Translations under genes and position numbers: made by a program
From: Colletotrichum lupini
Taxonomy: Eukaryota; Ascomycota; Sordariomycetes; Glomerellales; Glomerellaceae
Direction: 5' to 3'
Assembly: GCF_023278565.1 (NCBI RefSeq)
Contig: NC_064680.1
Location: forward strand, 930,001-994,000
Length of the DNA: 64,000 nucleotides
Notes under the pieces: generated by a model
Database searches by the model: none
What the model was told of the DNA's origin: nothing
What the model saw: only the letters and a program-made list of their open reading frames with translations
Shown here: piece by piece, positions 56,875 through 64,000 of the stretch
How positions within the stretch are numbered: position 1 is the stretch's first letter
How the letters are laid out: each line of letters begins with the position of its first letter

Positions 56875-58935
56875 CTACGGCGCAGCGGGGGCAGCTCCCG
56901 AAGAACCCTGCCAACTCTTGCCCAATAACCCACCACTGCCGCCCTTCTTCTTCTCCTCCTCTTCCATCTTTAACACCAACTCCCCAAACAATCCGTTCGC
57001 CCAACCGAACCACGCGCGCGTCCAGTCATTGTCGTTCCAGCTGTTGACGCTCTCGTGCAAAACGCCAGAGCCGGCCGTCGAATCCAGCACCATTCGCAAC
57101 TGCTCCTCGACATCCTTCTCCACGTCCTTGCTGCCGGAAATGGGATCGTACGCGGTAATGGCAGCAATAACGGCCGCCATAGGCCACGCTTTGCCTGGAC
57201 CGACGTGTGGCCCGCCGACAGCGGAGATGGCAGGACCCTTCATGTAGTACGAGTTCGCATCACTGAGGACATACTTGCGCGTGTTGCGGTATACCTCGGT
57301 GTAGTCGTGCAGCTTCTCGCCCTTGGGCGGGTCGGGGTACTTGAAGTTGGAGTGTGTAAAATTCCACAGCGGCATGGCCAGGAGAGACGGCACGTTGGCG
57401 TCGTCCATCAAGTTCGCGCCGCCGTAACCGTCCACCTCGTACGCAAAGATATCGCCAAACCCGGGTCGGTGCACAACGGCATCCTTTTCGATACCCTGCC
57501 GGATCCCAAACGCCTGCGCGCGCATCTCCAAAGTCAGGTTCTTGGCCTTCTCGCCATCCAGCTTGGCCATGATCTCGGACGCGGACTCGAGATACTTTGC
57601 CCACATCATGTTGGCTGGCACCAGGAACTGGAAGATACAGGCGTCATCCGAAGGGCGGAATGCCGTGCGAATCATGCCATTTTCCTTGATCGGGTTTCCC
57701 AACCCGTCGTTGGTCAAGGTCTCGCTGCCGCGATTCGTCCACCCCGTGAACGTCCACGCCGACTTTTCCACTTTGCCCTCGGGTGAGTAGGTGCCCAGCC
57801 GCATCGCGCCCGCGGCGTTGACGGCGGCCTCGACGGCGTCTATCCAGTGGTACTTGTTAAAATGCTGCCAGTCGCCCGTCTTCTCCGCGTACGAGACGGA
57901 CATTTTCAGAAATGACGCCAGTGAGTCGAGTTCCCACTTGCAATCGAATACTTTTTCCGGGTCGTACGCTGGCATGGGGTGGTTGTGCACGTAGGCGCCG
58001 TTGTGCGTTGGCGGGATGCCGCTCTCGGGCGGCGGCTGGAAGCTGTGGCAGTACGGCGAGATGATGATGTAGCGCGAGTGAGCGTTGATGAGGCCGCGCC
58101 AGAGGCTGGCAAGGGAGTTTGGATCCCGCGAAGCCTCGAGGAGGGGCAGGTAAGGGCTGATTTGCTCAGCCGAGTCGCGCAGCCAGAGGGCGTCAATGTC
58201 GCCGGTGATGACATAGGTGAGCTCCTGGTCCGTCGCCTTAGACACGCCCGTGGCCTTGTCCGTCTCGTTGGCGTACCCCCTCCACTTCACCATGCTGTCG
58301 AGCGTCATGGGATACGCATTCTCAAAGAGGCGGTACAGGTCCGGGTCCTTGATGACGCCCTTCATACGAATGATGAGGTTGTCCATGGCGGGGAGGCGGA
58401 ATGTGCGACATTCCGGCCGGGGCCGGTTGAGCGGGAATTTGCGTTTGCCCTCGGACAACGGGCCGGGCTTCGAGCGCATCCAGTTCTCGAAAGACTCGCA
58501 GTCCGCTGCGGGCGGCGGTGTCGGTGGCATCGGCGACGACGCGGGAGCGCTGGGTTTCGGATCACCGGGTCGGCCGGTGTCCGTAGGCGGCTGCTTGGCC
58601 AGCTCCTCGTCCTTGTTGCGATACGAGTCCTGCCCCTCGGCGTCGGCCTTGAGCTTGTCTGCGGCGGTATCAGGTTCGCCGTGTGCTACCGGTAGTTCCT
58701 TGTCCTTGTCCTGGTTTCCGAGGGGTTGCTTGCCGGCATCACCGCCGGTGGTAGTGGTAGTTTTGCCATTGCTCACGCCGGCTGCTGCTGATCGCGCTGA
58801 GTCCAGGTAGCTGCCGCCGCCTGCGAGGCCAGAGTTGTTGAGGAAGAGCACAAAGATGATGACGAGAAGGGCAATGAATACGACGCGCGCGCGACGTGTC
58901 TGTATGCCGCCGCTCAGGACGGTGAAGGCTGGCAT
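56875..58935 (-). CDS. Glycoside hydrolase family 125 exo-alpha-1,6-mannosidase, membrane-anchored
   Basis: Single exon, 686 aa, ATG at 58935. A short basic N-terminus precedes one hydrophobic segment (VVFIALLVIIFVLFLNN, residues 18-34), a type II signal anchor placing the enzyme in the secretory pathway lumen. A low-complexity stem (about 40-140) follows. The catalytic domain starts near FENWMRSKPGPLSEGKRKFP. It carries family motifs YVITGDIDALWLRDSAEQIS, YIIISPYCHSFQ, WELDSLASFLKMSVSYAEKT, NENGMIRTAFRPSDDACIFQ-like (here KENGMIRTAFRPSDDACIF) and YEVDGYGGANLMDDANVPSL, and ends with MVLDSTAGSGVLHESVNSWN. GH125 enzymes cleave alpha-1,6-linked mannose, so a role in glycan or cell-wall mannan turnover is likely. 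It lies between two inverted tRNA-Ser genes. Confidence 0.95.
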   Translation of the reverse strand: MPAFTVLSGGIQTRRARVVFIALLVIIFVLFLNNSGLAGGGSYLDSARSAAAGVSNGKTTTTTGGDAGKQPLGNQDKDKELPVAHGEPDTAADKLKADAEGQDSYRNKDEELAKQPPTDTGRPGDPKPSAPASSPMPPTPPPAADCESFENWMRSKPGPLSEGKRKFPLNRPRPECRTFRLPAMDNLIIRMKGVIKDPDLYRLFENAYPMTLDSMVKWRGYANETDKATGVSKATDQELTYVITGDIDALWLRDSAEQISPYLPLLEASRDPNSLASLWRGLINAHSRYIIISPYCHSFQPPPESGIPPTHNGAYVHNHPMPAYDPEKVFDCKWELDSLASFLKMSVSYAEKTGDWQHFNKYHWIDAVEAAVNAAGAMRLGTYSPEGKVEKSAWTFTGWTNRGSETLTNDGLGNPIKENGMIRTAFRPSDDACIFQFLVPANMMWAKYLESASEIMAKLDGEKAKNLTLEMRAQAFGIRQGIEKDAVVHRPGFGDIFAYEVDGYGGANLMDDANVPSLLAMPLWNFTHSNFKYPDPPKGEKLHDYTEVYRNTRKYVLSDANSYYMKGPAISAVGGPHVGPGKAWPMAAVIAAITAYDPISGSKDVEKDVEEQLRMVLDSTAGSGVLHESVNSWNDNDWTRAWFGWANGLFGELVLKMEEEEKKKGGSGGLLGKSWQGSSGAAPAAP

Positions 58936-59852
58936 GGCTGCGTCGTGTCTGTGGCGTCACCCCCTTGGGCGCGTTGTCCGTTTCAGTGAGATTGCCTTCA
59001 ATGAGTGTTCGTTCCTGTGAGATGAGTCCCCCGAATGGTGTATCTTTCTCCCTTCCAATGCCGATAATGAGAGTGTGGCGTTTTTGAGTGTTCACTCAGC
59101 TCATCCAGCCCATGACAACATGCAAATATTGGGACCCTCACTTCAACTAGACATCGTGTGCTGTGTCTTGAAAGGGCGGAGAACTCAAGAGGAGTTGACG
59201 AGTTGACTTGCTTCAGGCGACGGTGTCGATTCCCGCTCTAACAGGTTTAGAAAGTAAGGGGGTCACCCTCGCTCGGCATCCCACTATAATTGGATTTTAG
59301 TTCCAGGGCGCCGTCTCGGTCGGTTCCAAGCAATTTCGGGTCGCTCGTGTTGCAGGATGATCCTTGACTAGTTCGGTCCTCAACTCTGATCAAACCTCTT
59401 GCGGGGGGTTGTCTCAGAGGAGGGGGCAACTCTGATCAAACCTCTTGCGGGGGGTTGTCTCAGAGGAGGGGGCATATTAAGGGACCACACGGGAAAAAGA
59501 GCTTTTTCAGTGATTATTGAATAGTCCCCTTCCCCTCCAGGTACGAACGATACGAATAATTCGTCTGCTTTCATCCTGCTCATAGGATTAGCCGCCGCCG
59601 TGGAGTATTGCTTACAACCTAGTTCATCTTCGGGTCAACTTGCGCAACCACATCTCTTCATCTGAACGCGGGGAAATAACTAATCCAATCACGGACAGCT
59701 GGCTCCGAATTGTGAACGAACCACGCGACCCTCGGGTTGCACCGCACTATCGAATGGTTGCAGCGTTGTGTGGCTGGCCGCCACGCGAACAGTGGCTTCA
59801 TGCAAAAACGTGCAACAACATGCCGAGGAGCAAAATGTTTATTGCGATATCT
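58936..59852. other. GH125 upstream region, no other gene
   Basis: Contains the probable GH125 promoter and a two-copy 46-bp tandem repeat at 59382-59473. No gene is seen. Confidence 0.5.
59382..59473. repeat. Perfect 46-bp tandem duplication
   Basis: Two identical 46-bp units in direct contact (59382-59427 and 59428-59473), each beginning AACTCTGATCAAACCTCTTG and G-rich at the end. Lack of any difference suggests a recent slip. Confidence 0.95.
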
Positions 59853-59934
59853 CGACGTTGGCCTGATTCGAACAGACGCTCCCGAAGGATCAAGATTTCT
59901 AGTCTTGCGCATTAGACCACTCTGCCACAACGCC
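59853..59934 (-). tRNA. tRNA-Ser (anticodon AGA), second copy
   Basis: 82 nt on the minus strand, identical to 56269-56350 except for one base after the anticodon stem (CTTGATCC against CTTGTTCC). The stems and the A and B boxes are the same. Confidence 0.95.
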
Positions 59935-60268
59935 GAAGTTGTCGTGAACCCGCAATGAAGCGGGGATGCTGAGGAGCGGGCTTTGGTGCCACTAGACCTC
60001 TCACGACAGCCTCAACTTTTTTTTGACGAATTCTTGCGAGATCGCCATGCGAACATGTAAGAGTAATTGGGGTTGGCAAAACGCGCATTTCCAGCTTAGG
60101 TTACCGGTGGGATTCATGCCCACCCAACTCAACGCGTTCGCCCAATCCTGAAACCTTGCGACTCATTGACGCAAACTTTGATAACTGGGACTGCTCGTAG
60201 TATACGCACGACTGAGGAGACAGCAGTCTACAAGATAGAGAACAGATACAATGCTCGCCAAAAGACCA
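59935..60268. other. Intergenic, no gene
   Basis: Spacer between the tRNA and the 3' end of the MFS gene, with no coding signal. Confidence 0.45.
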
Positions 60269-61881
60269 TTATAACTTGTACAACCTCGGCTCCGTCCCCT
60301 CTTCCGCCGCCCGCCGTACAACCCCCCGATTCTTGACCCCGTAGTACACCCTCAGCGCCGCACACCCAACCACGACAACGAAAAGCAGCGCCGCGTTAGC
60401 CCAGTGGCCGGTCGGGTACCCCCGGGCCTTCTCCTCGGCCTTGTAGACCCATACGCCGGGGATCTGCCCGAGTCCGGCGCCGATGCTGACGTTGAGCGCG
60501 ATGGCGAGCCCCGTCGCCGCCGTGCTGAAGATGTTGGACGTCAGCCAGCCCAGCAGTGGCGGGATGCACGCAAAGGCGCCCGAGGCGCCGACGATGAGAC
60601 AGCCGTAGCGCGCGTTGTAGGCGTCGGACGGGAGGACGGCCGAGACCGCGAAGGCGACGCCGCCGATGAGGGCTAGGGCTGCGGAGTGGACGCCGCGGGC
60701 GTTGAAGTGGTCTGCGGACCATGCTACGAGGATTTGGACGACTGGTTTCTCACGCGTTAGCCTCTGGGGGGTATATGTCGGTTAAGTGTATTAAGGGAGT
60801 AAGTTCTCGGCCTGGACGTACCGTATGCTGCAGCGTAGGGGGGAACCGTCATCAGCTGGGCTTGCAGATCGACAAACCCGAGTCCTGAGGTAATGGACGG
60901 TGTAAACAGCGATAGCGATGAGAACGGCGTCGACATGGCAAAGTACACCAGGTAGTGTCCATATAACCTCCAGTCCGTCAGCGTCGCCTTCGCTTCCTCC
61001 CAAGACATAGTCTTGTGGCTGCTCTTGCTGCCCTCATGGTAGAGTCTCCGCAGCGCGAGATCCTTTTCGCGTTCTGAAAGCCAGCTGGCGCTCTCAGGAT
61101 AATCAGGTAAGAAGAACCACACGAAAAAGGCAGATAGACACGAAGGGATGCCCTCGAGGATGAAGAGCCACCGCCACCCCGACATGCCGTGCACCTGGTT
61201 CATATGCCCGATCCCGTACGCGATCGCACCGCCAAACGCACCCGCTAAGGTCGCGCTCGCGAGAATCATGGCGACCCTCACGCTCCTCTCGTCATGTTTG
61301 TACCAAAAGGTGAGATAGTACACCAATCCTGGGAATAGCCCAGCCTCAAAAACGCCGAGGAGAAACCGCACGCCCGTCACCGTCGCGAAGCTGTTTGCGC
61401 CGCCGAGGCCAATGGTGACAGAGCCCCAGGAGAACATGAGGAAGGCGAGCCAGCGCGAGGGCCGGAGCTTCTTGAGGAGGATGTTGGAGGGCACCTCAAA
61501 GATTGCGTAGGCAATGAGGAAGATCATGAGGGCGATCGTGAAGTCGCGGTTGGACATGTGAGTCTCGGTCTGCATGTCGTGGCCCGTGGAGGAGTTGAGG
61601 ATCTTTGCGTTGCCGATGTTGGATCGGTCGAGGAAGCAGAGAAAGTAGATGCTCGCGGAGAGCGGGATGATGCGTTTGTCTTGATTCCAGAGAAGCGCTT
61701 TCTCTTCTTCCGCGTCGGATGGTGTTGGGGAGGATGGTAAGGGTTCCTGTGATGATGCGGTTACTATTGGTGTGCCTTGTGATTGTCTACTCCACGGCGC
61801 ACTTACCTCTTTCACGGCGGGAGACTCGACGTCCTCTCGGCCTAGGCCGAACGAGCCCTTTTCCTCGGGATGTGAGGCCAT
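60269..61881 (-). CDS. MFS permease, ACS/allantoate permease-like
   Basis: Three exons: 61807-61881, 60822-61746 and 60269-60741, giving 490 aa. The ATG at 61881 is the first in frame; the open frame continues upstream without one. The first intron (60 bp, GTAAGT...CACAG) is in frame and could be retained, adding 20 residues. Family signature: YFLCFLDRSNIGNAKILNSS, YAIFEVPSNILLKKLRPSRW, RFLLGVFEAGLFPGLVYYLT and GWRWLFILEGIPSCLSAFFV. The C-terminal half is GC-rich and continues to VVVGCAALRVYYGVKNRGVV. Members import organic anions such as vitamins, allantoate or tartrate. It diverges from the DUF2235 gene, with 1.35 kb between starts. It is not closely similar to the 3188-5000 permease outside the shared signatures. 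Confidence 0.92.
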
Positions 61882-63235
61882 CGTCGATGCTGAGAAAGAT
61901 GTGTTGCTGAGCAGAGTCGCGGTAGCAAGCACCGTTTGAGCTCAATACGATTGTAGACAGAATTCTTGACCACAAAGGTGTCACTGTCTTCAGCCTAGAA
62001 ATGTCAACCTTGAACCTTAGTCAAGGTATAATAGAAAATTACCATTTCATACCTTCGTCACGCAGCAAGAAATGTTGGCCTTTTCATCTCATCGGCCGAG
62101 GTGGGTTTCCCCATTCCCCGCATCCGTGGGGAAGCTTCTCCTCACCTCCAACACGAAAATCTCACCAAACCATGCATGTGCCGCCGTGCCGCTCCAGCGT
62201 CGCTATCTGGTGGAGTGGGTTTTGGTGGTTTTCGCGAATCAACGGCTCGCTGTAAGAGTGCGACGATCGGCCGTGCTTGATGCAATCATGCAGGTTTAGC
62301 CAAACAAGTCACACACGATGACCGAGAACCGGAGTAGCAGGGAGATACGGGAGGTTGGGAGGATTCGCCTAAGACAGCGCCCTGTCCCTCGCTTTATCTG
62401 GCGTCAGGTGGAATTGGGATCTGGAAAGCCAACCACCGAATCTTACTATGACTACGGATACTCATTGAGAAGTCATCTACGGAATCGTCAAGTGTGAGAG
62501 GAAGAAAATGACATTCTCACTTGAACACAAAAAAGCGCATCCTCCGATTCCCGCAGATTCATTGCTTCTTAGCTCGATGAATTGATAAACCGCTGTTTGG
62601 GTAGCGCGCTGAAGACCAGATACCATTCGGGTCTCAATGGATGCATGCTCAGGCGAAATTGCTCGAGGTCTCAGCCACAGACCTTTCAAGGCCGAAGAAC
62701 TCCGGCATTTCCACCATTGCGATATCTCATTCCACGCTTACGTCCGCGTAGAATAGCCGTCGTTCGTGATCTTGAACCCGCTGAACCCCTTCGCCAACTG
62801 AATCTAGTTTGGTACTGTCTCATGAGCCGCCTCTTCGCGAACGGGTAAACACGTGGCTTGGGCCGACCCGAAGCCCCGGACAGATTTGATAGGCTGCAAA
62901 ACGACTGATCTGCTATGTTGTTGCTGATTGAATCCGGTCTCATCGTGTTGCGTTCCTGGGTACCTTCAGCTGTAGCCAAGATGGATCGCGGGGTCTAAGA
63001 CAACATGCCGTTTCCGGTACTTCAAAGACACTTCTGTAAAAACGGACCCTTCAGATATGAGCCCATTTCACATGCTGACAACTGAAATTCTGTTCCATCT
63101 CAGCCCTAGAGAACTGCGAGCTGACCCTGATCATTGATATAATGGCCTGATGGGTGGCCCTCTCTTTTCTCCTGCTTGTCGTCTGCTCTTCGTCAACATC
63201 AAGTCTGCTCCTACAAGAACAAGAAACTAATTAAA
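61882..63235. promoter_or_regulatory. Divergent promoter region (MFS and DUF2235 genes)
   Basis: About 1.35 kb with no credible gene. A TATA-like TGATATAAT lies at 63135-63143, roughly 95 bp before the DUF2235 start. Confidence 0.45.
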
Positions 63236-64000
63236 ATGTCGACAGAATACGTCAAATGTGCACACAGAACCATCCCAGAGGATGGAAACTTTGCGAACAG
63301 GAAAAGGCTGGTGATCTGCTGCGATGGCACATGGAACAACTCGTAAGTGCGGCAATGAAGAGATTCGATCATCCACGTATGCGTATACTGAGATGCCACT
63401 CCAAGCAATAATGGCGGCGTACCCACCAACGTGAGCCGTCTCTCATCTGCAGTCGCACACAAGTGCTGCAGCGGAATGCCTCAAGTAGTCTACTACCACC
63501 GCGGTCCCGGAACAGAAGAAGACAAATGGGCTAGCTTTGTGGGAGGCCTGTTCGGCCTGGGTGTCAAACAGGTAAGTGACTCAAATAGACTGATGGCAGT
63601 GACACATGATTAATGTTAAGCGGTACCAGGACATCGTAGATTGCTACCGCTTCATCTGCGATAACTACAATCCGGGTGATGAGATCATAATCGTCGGCTT
63701 CTCACGAGGTGCCTTCACGGCTCGGTCGCTCGCAGGCATGGTCTGCACGCTTGGGTTCCTCAACCGCTCTGGACTCAGCAGCCTCGGCCAGATCTACAAC
63801 GATTACAAGGCCTTCAACGACTGGACGGATCCTCGCATTTTTGACCCGAAGAAGCATCTACTAGGGTTTAACCATGACCAGCTGAAGATGAAGATCGAGA
63901 AACAGTACATGACAGAGATTCAGCCGCTCGAAGATAAGTTGGACGCCGACAAAGTCGGAGATTTATCCGAGGAAGAGTTATGGGATGTGGAGAGGGATCT
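63236..64000 (+). CDS. DUF2235 alpha/beta-hydrolase (Tle1-like phospholipase domain), 3' end outside window
   Basis: Partial. Exons 63236-63342, 63406-63571 and 63630 to beyond 64000. The protein begins MSTEYVKCAHRTIPEDGN and reaches KRLVICCDGTWNNSNNGGVP, the typical first strand and Asp of DUF2235. It continues through VYYHRGPGTEEDKWASFVGG and the nucleophile elbow IIIVGFSRGAFTARSLAGMV (Ser in GFSRG). The same fold is used by bacterial type VI effector phospholipases of the Tle1 group; fungal members are common but mostly uncharacterised, so lipase or esterase activity is inference. No signal peptide is seen. The catalytic Asp and His would lie beyond the window. Confidence 0.9.

Noticed and set aside
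57055..58695. Long plus-strand frames opposite the GH125 gene
   Set aside because: Antisense shadows without domains; the minus strand encodes a complete recognised enzyme.
1..64000. CRISPR arrays, bacterial operons, riboswitches
   Set aside because: No regularly spaced short repeats and no bacterial gene organisation; introns and gene families are fungal.

Overview
The window is from a filamentous ascomycete (Pezizomycotina). Genes carry short GT-AG introns of about 50-150 bp, encode fungal-specific families (Zn2Cys6 regulators, DAL5/TNA1-type MFS permeases, GH125 mannosidase, ankyrin-CorA fusions), and sit between TA-dense, CA/TG-depleted islands in which transposons have been destroyed by C-to-T/G-to-A change. 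This is the mark of repeat-induced point mutation (RIP). A Sordariomycete is likely, but I cannot name the species from sequence alone.

Layout. (1) 0.3-7.6 kb: an AtuA/DUF1446 protein and an allantoate-permease-like MFS transporter are divergently transcribed from one 1.2 kb promoter region, followed by a 743-aa Zn2Cys6 regulator. They look like a small catabolic cluster. (2) 8.5-36 kb: a repeat-rich accessory island. It holds two complete but RIP-mutated Ty1/Copia LTR elements (8526-16653, 177-bp LTRs, TSD ACGTA; 20078-26922, 202-bp LTRs, TSD CAAAG). It also holds a RIP-mutated Fot1/pogo-like DNA transposon (33604-35491, TA TSD) sitting inside a TauD-type dioxygenase gene. Between them lie five paralogous cysteine/histidine-rich (C2H2-like) genes on the minus strand, three intact and two broken, together with fragments of duplicated neighbours. 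(3) 36.8-64 kb: ordinary gene-rich DNA. In order it encodes a CTR copper transporter, a hemerythrin-like protein, a ubiquitin C-terminal hydrolase, the Hsp90 co-chaperone STI1, an ankyrin-CorA fusion, a second Zn2Cys6 regulator, a GH125 alpha-mannosidase between two inverted tRNA-Ser(AGA) genes, a second MFS permease and the 5' part of a DUF2235 hydrolase.

The most unusual part is the island. A lineage-specific multi-C/H zinc-finger-like family has been amplified in tandem, apparently as a unit with the adjacent Zn2Cys6 gene in one case and with another unrecognised sequence in others. It has then been eroded by nonsense mutations and transposon insertion. Both LTR elements show RIP confined to their interiors, stopping inside the outer halves of the LTRs. 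All exon joins given here were read by eye from splice consensus and reading-frame continuity and have no transcript support.
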